Assembly: GCA_941918925.1 (NCBI GenBank) | Contig: OW799233.1 | Span: 28,836,421-28,900,420 of the forward strand | Direction: 5' to 3' | DNA: 64,000 bases | DNA from: Phyto melanocephala | Lineage: Eukaryota; Arthropoda; Insecta; Diptera; Rhinophoridae | In this document: positions 34,226 to 46,515 of the stretch, piece after piece | Numbering within the stretch: the stretch's first letter is position 1 | Layout of the letters: every line of letters starts with the position of its first letter | Program-made: the position numbers and the translations under genes | Notes under the pieces: model-generated | What the model was told of the DNA's origin: nothing | Database searches by the model: none | The model's input: only the letters and a program-made list of their open reading frames with translations

Positions 34226-35700
34226 ATTTAATTTTTGTATTTTATAAGCAAAACTGAAATTATTTAGTTATAATTAAAAATGAATTTATTATAATGATTT
34301 ATACCACTTACCTTTGAATATTATACTTACCTTTGAATATTATACTTACTGTTGAATTGTACCTACCTATAATATATTGAAAAATAATGTAAAGTTGCCC
34401 ACACTAACGTACGGTTTTGGTTGGAAATTTCCAACTGGTTTTCCGCCAAATCTTCGGTTTGGCTTAAAACCGAGACTTAAAGTAAATGAAAAGAAACCCC
34501 AGTTATTATTCGTGATCTTACCTTCAGTGCAAACCTTGTTTTAAATTCGCTATTAACATCCAATATTAACCTTGGTACCTTTAAGAAATCCACTAACTTG
34601 TGCAGGTTTCTCATTTATTTTGGTGCGTGCAACTACAAATTAATCAAATTCAACTACTATATCCCAACAGAGGTGAATATTATAAATAAACTCAAATAAA
34701 AATACTAATTCTCTTGTATTTTATTTATTTTCCCATTCCCTACAATTATAATATCTCTTTGAGTTATTATAATTACAATCTCCTTTAGAAAACCACCCTA
34801 ATTTCTTACCCTACAGTTTTGGTAATCTAAGCAGATTGTTTAACATTTTGTGTGTGCCCCATACACACAAAACTACACACGGTGATATTATATTCCAAAC
34901 AAATAGTAATTTAAACGAAAGAATTGGAATTGATTAACATCAGCATCGTTACAAAAAAAAAATTAGGACTAAAAGGGGAAATTCTTTGTGCATTAATCTC
35001 TTGCTAAAAAGCTCGGCACTATTAAAACGAGGCTAATGACGCTAATCAACAACAATATCAGACTTGCGATCCAAAGTTAGCTGAACAGGTACCTATTTTA
35101 TTTAAGAAGCATTAGTACTCAAAGACGTAAATGGTTGCCCGAAATCTGCAAGTATGTGTTTTCAAGTCATTGTCTTTTATTTCTTTTGAGAAGGGACAAG
35201 CAAAAGTATAAGTTAGATCTCTTGTTAGCTTCGAAAATATTTTTTGACCTCAAGCAGCCAGAGGTGTTGAAAACTTCGCAGTAATTCATATTTACAATAC
35301 ACCAAGGCCATACAATCCCGGAGGTCATTAAAAAATTATTAGATAACTTACACTCTGTGTTTATTAAATAAAAAGTGCTTAACGAAGGATCCATTGCATT
35401 GAAAGGGTAATTGATGTGTAAATTGCCTCAAAAGTTATTAAGCCGGTCGTTCGTAAAGTGAAACAGATCGATTTTGCGGTCTTAAGAAGAAAATTTCTGA
35501 TGCACAATATCAACTGTGAGTCGTAGTATAACATCAGGTGTTTCGCCAAAAATAATTTGAAATTTCTTTGTTTAAGGCATAAAAATTAAAATGAATTTCA
35601 TGCAATTCATGATTTTTTAGGTCAGCAAAATCAACCAAATGTGTCTATAATCGCGAGAAATTAGCAAATAGCATACGTTTTAGAAAACCGGATAAGTAGG
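34226..35700. other. No recognisable gene; 19-bp tandem duplication
   Basis: TTACCTTTGAATATTATAC occurs twice in tandem near 34309-34346. The sequence at 34380-34920 is slightly richer in C/G and may be an old retroelement remnant, but I could not identify termini or coding motifs. Confidence 0.35.
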
Positions 35701-35709
35701 AAATCTGAA

Positions 35710-36310
35710 AATAATTGTATATGCCCAGCCTGTTCTGCCGAAAACATTGCTGTTGTTCGCGATTGCGTTGCTGACGTTGCGTCGTGCCCAACAATTGAAC
35801 ATCTTACGAACATTACTGATGCGAACTTTGAAAAAAGATTTGAAAAAGTTACTGTTTGGTGCGATTTATGGACTAGCGGTGTTATCGAGCCGTACTTCCT
35901 AAAAAATAAGGCCTACAAAGCAGCTACCGAAAATGGAGTTAGCTATCACAAGATGTTAACGAACTTATTCAGCCAACAAAACAATGGCACTTGCGCTGGA
36001 AAAATTCAATGGCCGTGATATCTTCCGTAGTGGCGATTTTTGTTGGCTGCTACGATCATGTGATTTGACATCGTTGAATTTCTTGATTTAGTAATATTTA
36101 AAAGAAATACTGAACTAAGCTAAAAATATTTCAAGAGCTAAAAGATGAGATTATTTGAAACTTTAACGATATTGAACCTGAATTATGTCTTAGTGTCATT
36201 GAAAATATGGACCATCGGTTAGAAGTATGCCACCGAAGCTGTGGCGACCATTTAGCCGATATCTTGTTTCATATGTGTATGTCATAACTAGCTTCTTTTG
36301 TCGTAATAAA
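35710..36310 (+). mobile_element. Decayed mariner-family transposon with internal deletion
   Basis: A frame reads SAENIAVVRDCVADVAS, then, after a deletion, KVTVWCDLWTSGVIEPYFL, KAATENGVSYHKMLTNLF and finally a C-terminal IENMDHRLEVCHRSCGDHL-like tail at about 36200-36260. The catalytic Asp blocks FSDEAHF and QQDGATCH are missing or destroyed, so it is inactive. Confidence 0.75.
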
Positions 36311-37170
36311 AAATATTAAGATAATTATCTAAAAACTTTCTGTTGTGTTTACAATTCACATTTGCCGTTTTGGTTGGACTAGTAACTATAAAATTAGTGG
36401 TTTTTAATTAAGATTATAAAATCTTAAGATAGTTTCAAAAATATTAAAAAGAAATTAATAATAAAATCATGAAACCTGAGAAATATTTATTGGTTCTTGG
36501 ATCTAGATTCTTGGCCTCTATTTCAGTTCAAATCCTGAAATAATTATTGATTTTAAGTAATATTTAAATTTTTATTCAGTATTAAAGAATTTTTGACAAA
36601 TTAATAAAATTTTAAATTATATTATTCATTTAAGTAATTTTAATTTTTTTATTTTTTCCAGTGTCTCTGCATCTAGAAAATACCCAAAGAAAATTAGTCT
36701 ACAATTTTTTATTACTCTTTTAATATATTTTCAATGTCCTGTACTCACTTACTATTCGAGCTAAAACTACTTTCAAATAACAATTTATTTAGAAACGTGA
36801 TATGAAAATAAAATTATCTGTTTATTGCGTGCAAATGAAGTTAGAGTATAATGCGTGATTCATTTTAATCATTGTTGCATTTAATTACAATATCTAAAAT
36901 ATGTAAGCAAACCATGTTGTGTCTTTAACAAGTATCTTCTTGTACATAATTTTTTTAATTAAAAATATTGTTTGTTTTTTGCTATTTTTAACAACTTTTT
37001 AGGTATTTCTTTTATTTAGTTTACAATGAAATACGAGGGCAATTGGTAATAACATCGTGTTAGCTTGTTTATATTTATAAATACGTAAGTATTCGTGTTA
37101 GTCATATTAATAAAAAAACTTTTTTTTAAATTAATTTGTTTGTGCCCGCTCTTCATGGTATTGACATGAA
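36311..37170. other. No recognisable feature
   Basis: AT-rich spacer between two mariner remnants. Confidence 0.5.
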
Positions 37171-37480
37171 CGAAGTTTCGTTTCAATAGGATAATGCAAT
37201 TTGCCACACATCTCATGCCATTATTGATTTGTTGCGACAACGTTTAAAGGTCGTTTAATTAGTTGAAATGGTGATGTCAATATGCCACCACAATACTGCG
37301 ATTTAAAACACTTTGCCTGTTTACTGTGGGCACTGTTAAATAAAAACCAGAGACAAATGAGCATTTTAAGGCCATTATTCGTGATGCCATTGCCGAAAAT
37401 TTGTCCGATTGAATGGGGTACTGTGAGGTCAACCACAGCAGCCATATGAATGCAATATTATTTAATTTCAAACCGGAACA
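37170..37480 (+). mobile_element. Decayed mariner-family C-terminal fragment
   Basis: It reads VSFQ.DNAICHTSHAIIDLL, then RQRLKVV, the block containing the second catalytic Asp. A degenerate region equivalent to DVNWPPRSCDLTP follows. Near 37380 comes IRDAIAEN.SDW-like sequence. Confidence 0.65.
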
Positions 37481-38688
37481 ATTGAACTTCATAACAAAAA
37501 AAAAAAAATTCCAAAATTGCAACCCGTTTTTGTTTTATTGCATTTTTAAATTTCAACTTTTTAATGGCCCAGCTTGTATATATGCATGCATTGAATTGTA
37601 AGTATTTAAAACAAACTTAAATGTTTTAAAATCTAAATAGTATTTTAACTAATAATTATATATGAATATCCCTACCGTTTTTCTCTCAATTATTTTATAA
37701 TACTATGTTTGCCAATTTTTTTTGAATATAAAATTTATCCCTTAATGTAAATTCATAAAATTACTGCAATAACTTCATAAAATATTAACAATTTTAAATA
37801 TTTACCAACTAAAAGCAGGTGTTTTTTTAGACAATTTTGTTGATGCCATCGTCATTGTCAAGACTTACACAAATACACACATCAAAATCTAAAGATGCTT
37901 GTTTTGTAAGTATGAAAGTGCAAGTTTGTATCTTATGTGCATGTATGCTATTTTCTATTTATAGATACAACCTGACAAATAAACAGCTGGCAGATGTTAA
38001 AATTTGGAAATCCTGTTTCTAAATGGTTTTATTTACTTCATCTTAAGTCTTTGGTATAGTAAAGAGTTGAGAAAAGAAGATTTAAGTAGACAAGTTGGTT
38101 TTAGCATGCACTAACACGAAGATATTTAAGCCAAAATGTTGCGTATACAAATGTATTAACAAAGATATAAGTATGTTTATGTATTTTGTTAGTTTTAGTT
38201 CTAAGGCAAAGTACATATTTACAAGCACATCATTATGTTGTTCTTAAATAGAACAACAACAAAAATTAAAAAAAAAACATATTTATAAGGAAATAGGAAT
38301 TCATTTCAGCGCTCGATTTCTATTATTAACATTGACTTTCTTTACTATATTTCGTAGTCTAAAAGCCATTATTATCATATTAACATAATCGGCTTTGTTT
38401 ATAAAAAATTTTAAAGGTTTGTAAAGTGATTATTAAACTGACTTTTTGTTGTAATTTTGCTATATATACGTTTTAGAAACCTTTGCTAATTTTTTTTGTG
38501 AATAAGGCAGCAACTCTTTTTTTCACATATTAAAGCAGTTAGTTGTAAAAAGAAGAAATTATTTAAGGGTTTCACTCCAATCTCTAACATTATTATAATT
38601 TGCTTTAATGCCTTTAGGTGTTGGTAACCCTAAAAAAAAAACCACTTGGAAGCTGTTAACTAAAAATAGAGCGTTTATGGATGCTAAT
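37481..38688. other. No recognisable feature
   Basis: AT-rich noncoding sequence. Short open frames on both strands have no domain content. Confidence 0.45.
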
Positions 38689-38870
38689 ATTTTACTCAAG
38701 GTTGGCAACCGAAACGAATAACTGTATCGGTATCGGTATGAAGTTTTTTATTATTTCGGTAACGGTAACGGTATCGGTATTTTAATTATAACGGCATCGG
38801 TATACCGGTATCAGTGCTACAAACCGGTATTGGTTAAAAATAAAAGATTTTGAACATATACATATTAAGG

Positions 38871-38985
38871 GGCGTATTCATAAAAAATATTTTAGGTTTA
38901 TTATAGGCTTATTTGACAGATATTGTAGAGAAATTTGTCAAATAAGCTTTCAATAAACCTAAAATATTTTTTATGAATACGGCCC
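38871..38985. mobile_element. AATACGGCCC palindromic MITE, intact, TTAA TSD
   Basis: This 115-bp near-palindrome begins GGGGCGTATTCATAAAAAAT and ends ATTTTTTATGAATACGGCCC. TTAA lies on both sides (38867-38870 and 38986-38989). It is nested in the hAT-like element. Confidence 0.9.
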
Positions 38986-39003
38986 TTAATTTTTATTTAT
39001 TTA

Positions 39004-39508
39004 CTAGCCAATCCCGGCGCGCATTGCTACGCCCCTTAATGAATCGAAATGCATTCTGAATTTTAATTGAATATCAAGTGCAGAAACTTAAAAATTATAT
39101 TTTTTTTTATGGGAGTGGCATTTCCCACTTTTCTAATCACGAAATTGTAAAGTCATAACAGCTCAATATGTGTGCAAAGTTTCAGAATAATCGGTCCAGT
39201 GCAAGTACCTCAAAATGATACCTTTTTTTATGGGCGTGGTACTGCTCACTTTTCTAATCACGAAAATATTTAGTCATGACAGCTCGATATGTGTGCAAAG
39301 TTTCAGAAAAATCGGTCAAGTGCAAGTAGCTAAAACTGATAACTAATTTTTATGGGCGTGGCCCCGCCCACTTTTTTCCACCCATAAACACTCCCTGGTA
39401 TGTGTAAAACAACTTGCCAAAGCTTGAGTCCGATCGGTTTTACAGTTTCGGAGTCTATAGCTAACACACACACACACACACACAGAGTTTCACTTTTATA
39501 TATATAGA
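39004..39508 (-). mobile_element. Non-autonomous Helitron, 505 bp
   Basis: On the minus strand it starts TCTATATATATAAAAGTGAA and ends CCGGGATTGGCTAG. It lies between A (complement of 39509) and T (complement of 39003), which matches the Helitron rule of 5-prime TC, 3-prime CTRR and insertion between A and T. A CA/TG microsatellite follows the 5-prime end. The interior repeats GGGCGTGG-type motifs. A second copy lies at 60812-61452. Confidence 0.85.
39464..39484. repeat. (CA)n microsatellite in the Helitron
   Basis: About ten CA dinucleotides near the 5-prime end of the element. The second copy carries a diverged TGTGTGTATGTGTGT in the same place. Confidence 0.9.
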
Positions 39509-40342
39509 TTTAATTAACAAAAATATTAACTAAACATTAACTTCTTTTCTAAATATTATATTTAGTAAGTAATATTAGGAACACACACATGTTCTTTTTC
39601 CTTGACAATGCAGTTGTTAATATTTTTTTAAAAATCAAATTAAAAAAATTTTCTGCAAATATATTCCTTTGGTCGAGGCATTTTGTTCTTGTTATCATAT
39701 ATGTTTTTAAAATGCTTTTAAATTTAGTTTGATCACTTAAGTTGTGCGCTTCAAAGAAAAGCTTTTTTCAGTTGTAACAATATAAATTTATACAGGTGAC
39801 CTTATTTATACAACAAATCTTATATGTTTAATTTTTTTCGTGCAAATTTGTTTGCAAGAAACAAAGAACAGCTGACACACTGCAACCACTGCAAATTCTC
39901 CTTGGCCAGTAGCAAAACAATGGCAGTGATGTCATCGTGGTGTATGAAGGTAAAAAAGCTATTTCAACTAACACAATAGTGTTGAACATATAAAAATTTG
40001 ATGCTATTTACTTAATTGGTATGCATTTTAAATACCGAAACACTGAAATGATGATACCGGTATAATACCGGTATTAAGGGAAACGGTATTTGAATACCGG
40101 TATTTTACGCAAAAAATTATTTCGGTATCGGTATCGATACCGGTAATTAATTTTAAACGGTACTTAATCGGTATCGGTATCAATAACTTTATCGGTTGCC
40201 AACCTTGATTTTACTGAACAATTGGAGACAAATAGAAATCTTGAGTAACTTTTGGAACGCCATTCTAAACTTGCGTTAGTTTTGGGGCAGCAGCTTAATA
40301 TTGTGTTCATTTTTTGACACCCCATATTTATGCTGAATACCA

Positions 40343-40472
40343 GGGGCAAATCGCGGCATTCGACCGTGATCGAAATTTTAAAATTCTTATTAGAATATCT
40401 ATACCTAAAGCACAGCGTACTCGATCGTTCGAGTAAAATTTTGATCGTGATTGAATGCCGTTATTTGGCCCC
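40343..40472. mobile_element. GGCATTCGATC palindromic MITE, copy 2
   Basis: The left end GGGGCAAATCGCGGCATTCG and right end GAATGCCGTTATTTGGCCCC pair. The interior TACTCGATCGTTCGAGTA matches copy 1 in the opposite orientation. Confidence 0.85.
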
Positions 40473-43400
40473 AGATCGATAAATTTTCAAACAATGTTAA
40501 TTCTAATAATAAGGTTCTTAAAAGCATCCTTAAAGTATGCTACAAAGTGTAAAATGTTTATAACTAAAATAAAATATATAACACAAATGTAGTTTATTTA
40601 AACTATTTTTGGAACAATATTCTATTATGTCTTGTAATTTAAAACCATCCTCAGGCGGATTTTCAGCCATTTTGGACAACTTGGCAGGAAGATGTAGTGT
40701 AAAGAGTATTGCATGTATTGTGTCATTTGAAATTATAATATAGGTATATTTGAACTTCAAATCAAACTACATTAATTAAGGAAATATTGGGCATTTAAAC
40801 TAATACAAGGCAGACTTCATATAATATTTTTTAATCAAAACTCAAAAAATTAAAATTGCTTTCCTAAGGAAGGATATAAACAGAAATAAGCAGTTTTTCC
40901 TTATTTCCACTGAAATATCATCCGCAACATAGAAAAGTATTTACAAATTCTAGCAATTAATGTTAGGAGGATAAATACTTTTTTCTTCTTTAAAAATAAT
41001 AATGTAAAGTTTATGTAAAACATGAAAAACTCTTTTGATAATATAAGAGCAGTACCGCTAAAGCTAGTGTTTTTAAAGTTTCTGTGCTATTAATCTGTTT
41101 AGACAATGTAAAATCCTAATTCGCCACTATGTGACTTTTTCATACTTTCAAAAACAGTCTCTTGGGCTTTAGAAAAACATCTTTTCATTTCTTCAAACTT
41201 ATCATTGCATTGTTCGCCAATAAAATTCATGTCATCCATTTATAATCATCACAATTGTTGGTGTATATTCAGGTTATATAAAATGTGTATGTATGTATGC
41301 GCAAATATTTTTGTTGACATATTTCAGCTTTATTTACCACGGCACAGGCACACGCAAATACCTACGTAAAAGCGAATATATTTCTTCTTCTACATTGCAC
41401 TTTTGTTGTTGTTGTTGTCATCCTTTCTATCATCTTTGCCGTTGTTATCGGTTGTTGCTTTAATAAATTTATTTGTTTGTGTATTTGGCTTCTTTGGTAT
41501 ATCTCAGAGAATGTGTGTTTGCATAACAATCATGTTGTTGCAAAAATGTTATTCTTATATTTTTATTTGTAGAAAATGTTGTGCATTTGTAATTTGTTGG
41601 TGGCAGCTATTGTCACTTTAGAAAATCTTGACGTAAAATAAATACAAAATAAATATTGTGTTTTCTATTTTAACAACCCAGGTGCTGGGACTTATAACAA
41701 GTAAAAAAAAAAAATTATATATTTGGCTGCTGGTGAATGTATTGCATAGAATATCTTCGGCATACAAACAACATGGAAATGCAATTTTATGAGGAAGTTG
41801 CTATATTCTATTATTAATGGAAGAACTGAAAATAAGTAAATGAAAAATTAAATTGTGAAAGTTCAAAGGATCTGTTAGATAAAAGAGGTCACACAAATCT
41901 GTTTTATTGTGAACACAGTATTATCTAGATAAGCCGGGCACACAATTTTTCACACTCATTTATAATCCGCACACTGCACATTGGTCTAAAGTTCATTTTT
42001 GCTGGCCAAAATGTAAAGTATTTTCCTTTTTCGCATTTTTTTTTAAATAATAAAATTTAAAAATCTTCAAATTTAAATTAATTTAATTTCAAAAATTTAT
42101 TTTTTATTAACAGTTATAAATTATTATTGTTTATAACATCAAATAGAAATGTGTGTAAGACACACTTGAAATTCCTTGGTCTTCAATAGAGGTTTTTAAC
42201 TTAATATTTTCTTTATTCGATAAAGTATTGTTATTTTATCAATTAAAACTGATATATTAACAAATTAATTTTGTATAATTTATATAAAAAATTTTAGCAA
42301 CAAAATTTCGAGTTTTGACCAATGTGCACTGCTACAAGCTGGACAGTATTTTTTTACTTTTTAGTGTGGAGGTATGCTCTTGTTTTGTTTTATTTCTTTA
42401 TTAATTTGACGAATTAGGCCTATAGGTTTGTAATCTATTGAATTAAATAAATAAACAAAAAAAATAAAAATAAAATTGCTTATGGAAAATTTTATATATA
42501 AAATATAAAATATATATATATATATATATAATATAATAATAATATATATATATATATAAAATTTTTTTAAATTATTGAGTTTCTTTCTGCATAATTTTTA
42601 TTATTTCCTAGCAAAAGCATATCCAATTACTATATTTCTTGTTTCATAAAACTACTGACAACTCTTTTTAAGTTATTTGCGAAAACGATAATATTACCAA
42701 TCTATAAAAAAACATTTTTATATGAATAAGTAAAACATACATAAATATCATATGTTAAACAAACATTCGTTTTTATGCTTAACAGCCTAAAGTGACTTAA
42801 AGTGCAGATACACAATAATATCTAATATAGACACTATGTATCATGTTTCTGCCATGGTACCAAAACCAACAATACCACAAATATATCTTAAACATAAATG
42901 TCTGAAGATGTCACAATCCCACACTAAACCAATGTAACTACTTTAAGTCTTGAAGCAAAAGAAAATATCAAATTGCTCATTTTTTTATGACAAATTTCGA
43001 ACAGTATTAAATTCCTTGTTTGTTTTGTTTTTATATAATGCTACACACATACAAAAAATACTCAGAGATACATATGTACATATAAACACACACATACATA
43101 CACCACTATTAAGACAAATACTTGTAGACCAAAGAAAAAAAAAAGACAGGACCTACAATAGAAATAAATGTTTGATTTGTTGAAAAAGCAATACAAAATG
43201 GTACAACGAATATCAATAACCATCATTCGGAGTAATCACTTAGAGTAAGCTTATATATTTAAATATACAGACTTATGTACATAAACAAAAAAAAAAATTT
43301 GTATGATTGTAGGTTGTGTTTTTATTGCATATGTATCAATATGTTTTTATAGATTTGTCTCTATATGTATATTTGTGGATGATTTATAATGAAAATTTTA

Positions 43401-45135
43401 GTGAGAAAAAAAAACAAACACATTTAGCAAATATACTCAAAAACAATTTAATGCAAATGTATTTGAACAAAGTTGTAGGTGACAGTGGTTTAAAGAAAAT
43501 TTGGGTCGAAATGCAGGATTTAAAATATATGATGCTTAAAGGTTCTAATGATATTCTAGAAAAAAAAATAAAAAAATGAAAAACCTGAAGTCAAATAACC
43601 TATCAGCAGTACTAATTAGTATAATTAAATAACAATTTCTTTTTATATGTATATGAATATTATATACATTAAATAATAACAGTTATAGTTTCTTTTAGTG
43701 GTTCCCAGCTAGCATTTAGATGATTGTTTTTTTAAAAATCACCTTGCTAAGTCTTCTTTGAGTACTTTCTGTGATCAAAAACTGATTAGTCACTTACAAG
43801 ATTAAAAAAGGACTCGAATATGACTCGCGTTAATGATTAAAAAGAGTTTGATTTAAAATATAATAACTAATTGTATTGCAATCGCAAATCGATCAACCAG
43901 GCGTTTAAAATGTTTGTATTTTATCCGTTATTTATTATCATATTTGGCGCATATGGAAGATTAAAAACCGATTGATCGAAAACAGATCATGCAGGTGTTT
44001 GAAATATGCTTATTCTCTGCATTTTGTGTTCATTATAGATGATTAAAAACTGCTTGTTATGCTGCTTCTTTCTTAAGTAAAATGGGACAAATTTTACGTA
44101 AATATCAAAAAGTTAAATTTTTGTTCATTTATAAAAGTAATATCGAGGTATACACATTGTCTAATTGTGAAATGTTATAACAACCATGTTATTTTTTATG
44201 TTGTGAAAATGTTTAAAGCTGGATTAAGAGAAATGACTGAAAAAACACTAGAAAAGGAGTCAAATCCGATTAGCAATACGACTAGTAAATGATTCGAAAA
44301 ACAATCATAAATGACTATAAAAACACCATCAAAAAATAAGAAAACAACTAAAAAATTACTCAAGACTCTTGAGCGATTAGGAACATGACTGAAAAAGGCT
44401 CACAAATTAAGTAAAATGAGACTGATAAATTATTAGAAAACGAATCGAATAAGGCTATAATAGACATAATAAAAGGGATCGAAAATGACACTAAACTGAT
44501 TAAAAAAATTAATCATAAATAAAACATCAAGAAGAGTCGCGGCTAGGGACACTTTTCTCACGAACAAAGTATCTTTTACGATTAGAAAATGAGCTCATAT
44601 TCTGCATTTTGAATCGCGCAGAGGAGTTGAAAAAGACTCAAATTTAATCAGAAATTTCAAAATCTGTTGGCTGGGTTAAAGCAAAAAAAAAAAAAAAACT
44701 ACTTAATTTTTGTTTGAATTACACTGTGTAACAAAATTCAATTTTTGTCGTGATTTTTTCTGGTTTATTTTTTTTTCTTTTTTTTTAGTGCGTAACGGTC
44801 GTTTAGGTAGAAAAACTGTCGAAATTTAAATTCTATGGATAAAGATCTTCAAAAACAGCTATAAATATTTTTATATAGAAATTCATTTTGATTAATTGTA
44901 ATGTTAATGACTAAATAAAAAAAAAATAATAAATTAATTAAACAGTTACTTAGGTTAGTTGGTTTCAGAAAATTGTACACTTGCTGATAGGTTATTTGGT
45001 TATTTGGGTCATTTGTAATACAAGATATTTAAAATTTTGCACACATACATATGCGTTATGATATAGAAAATTATAATCAATAAAAAACTTAATTTCGAAA
45101 TTTTGGCAGATTGACTATTAGATCTTAAAGATGAC
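40473..45135. other. No recognisable gene; simple repeats and a degenerate GACT/AAAA region
   Basis: AT-rich DNA with a long (TA)n tract at about 42505-42565 and (AC)n/(AT)n patches near 43075. At 44230-44530 there are many diverged strings of the type AAATGACT.AAAAA spaced irregularly by about 20-35 bp, perhaps an old tandem repeat. Small open frames (40530-40760, 41403-41621, 42950-43183, 43316-43579) lack domains. Confidence 0.4.
42505..42565. repeat. (TA)n microsatellite, interrupted
   Basis: Alternating TA runs broken by ATAATAATAATA. Confidence 0.9.
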
Positions 45136-45490
45136 GATATGCATCCCGGCAACAAACACAACAACTAAAAACACATACATTTTTATTTTCGTATATACGC
45201 CTGTAGATTTCACACAATTTTTTATATTTTTTTCTTTGATTTTAAAAATTTTTGAGAAACTTCAATGTAAAAACTTTATGTATTCGTTTTGAAAATTTTT
45301 AAAACATTTTAAACCAACTCAAACTGCAAGTTATTTATCGTAGACAAAAAATAAAAACAATAATTTGGACGGATGCAGAGACGTTATTAAAAAATTTGGC
45401 ATAACTTGTAAATGCTTAAAAAAAAACAATCAAATGATTTGGATACGAGTACCGTATTAATATGCATTGGTATGTGTGTTCTAAATATTC
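45136..45490. repeat. Unclassified dispersed AT-rich repeat, copy 4
   Basis: ATATGCATCCCGGCAACAAA, the TTTCACACAATTTTTTAT string, TTTTAAACCAACTCAAACTG and GATTTGGATACGAGTACCGT follow the same order as the block at the left edge of the window (1-720). Confidence 0.55.
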
Positions 45491-45831
45491 GAGTTTTTAT
45501 ATTACAAGATAATAAATAAAAATCGATATATATTATATTTTTGAACACGAGTTAGGAAACGCATCTTTATATGAAGTTGTCATTTACTAGTTGTTATAAC
45601 TGTAAGAAAGATTTTAGCTTTCCTTACAGACTTGCTTACTGCTTCCTGAGATTTTTCTTTAAAAAATTTTTAACCCACAATTAAAGAGCTACATTAAATG
45701 TCGTCAAACTAAATTAGGCTTAAGCGTAAGTTGTTTAAAATTGTCTATTAGGAAAAGAGAATTATTAGTTTTAATCAGGTTTTCTTTTTTATCTAAAAAT
45801 GTCGCCAAGTTGTCATTATTTTCGAGAAACT

Positions 45832-45853
45832 GTAACGTAACGTAACGTAACGT
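45832..45853. repeat. (GTAAC)n short tandem repeat
   Basis: Four tandem GTAAC units. Confidence 0.85.
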
Positions 45854-46392
45854 CCCATTTAAAATTACCCAAAACTTTCAGCTATCGAACTGTTCTCTTA
45901 GTGTTGTCAACACTTTACTGTAAAAATTGTTGCAAATTCAGATCTTGCGTTAAATTTGGCACATCACACAGTACTTGAAATTTGTCATAAAATGATGTTT
46001 TTTTTTGATCCAGCACTTCTCTGATATTAGATATATTAAAAAAGTGGGCGTGGACAATTTTCATTAACTTAAAAATAAAGGATGGGTGATGAAAAGCATT
46101 AAAAACAATTTACGAATTCAGTGCAGCCGTTCTTGTGTAATGCGAATACTAAGGAACGACAGTGATTCATATAAATTTGTATGATATGTGTAATATGAAA
46201 ATTGTATGACTCTTTAATTAGGCATAAAAATTATAACTTGAAACTATTATATGTTTGGAATGCAATCATATCATTCTTAAATTTCAATTACTACAATCAG
46301 GGTTCTTTTTTGAGAGCATTTAAACACTCTCCGTTATTTAAACACTTAAAGAAAAATAACCTTAAATTTTGTCTAATTCAATATAGATTATA
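45854..46392. other. No recognisable feature
   Basis: AT-rich spacer. AAAAAAGTGGGCGTGGACAA near 46040 may be a trace of a mini-me or Helitron body. Confidence 0.35.
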
Positions 46393-46511
46393 GGCCGTAT
46401 TAAAAAAAAAAAATATTTTAGGTTTATTGAAGGCTTATTTGACAAATTTCTCTACAACATCTGTCAAATAAGCCTTTAATAAACCTAAAATATTTTTTAT
46501 AAATATGGCCC
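46393..46511. mobile_element. AATACGGCCC palindromic MITE, TATA TSD
   Basis: This 119-bp palindrome starts GGCCGTATT and ends AAATATGGCCC. TATA lies on each side (46389-46392 and 46512-46515). The centre TTTGACAAATTTCTCTACAA is in the opposite orientation to the copy at 38871. Confidence 0.85.
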
Positions 46512-46515
46512 TATA

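Larger units (their letters stand above)
38697..40207. mobile_element. hAT-like non-autonomous transposon, 1511 bp, perfect 8-bp TSD
   Basis: The inverted ends CAAGGTTGGCAACCG (left) and CGGTTGCCAACCTTG (right) are flanked by identical 8-bp direct repeats ATTTTACT at 38689-38696 and 40208-40215. An 8-bp duplication with a CA(A/G)GGTTGGCAACC-type terminus is typical of the hAT superfamily. Both subterminal regions are full of CGGTATCGGTAT and ATACCGGTAT strings, plausible transposase binding sites. There is no transposase frame. A palindromic MITE (38871-38985) and a Helitron (39004-39508) have inserted inside. Confidence 0.9.
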
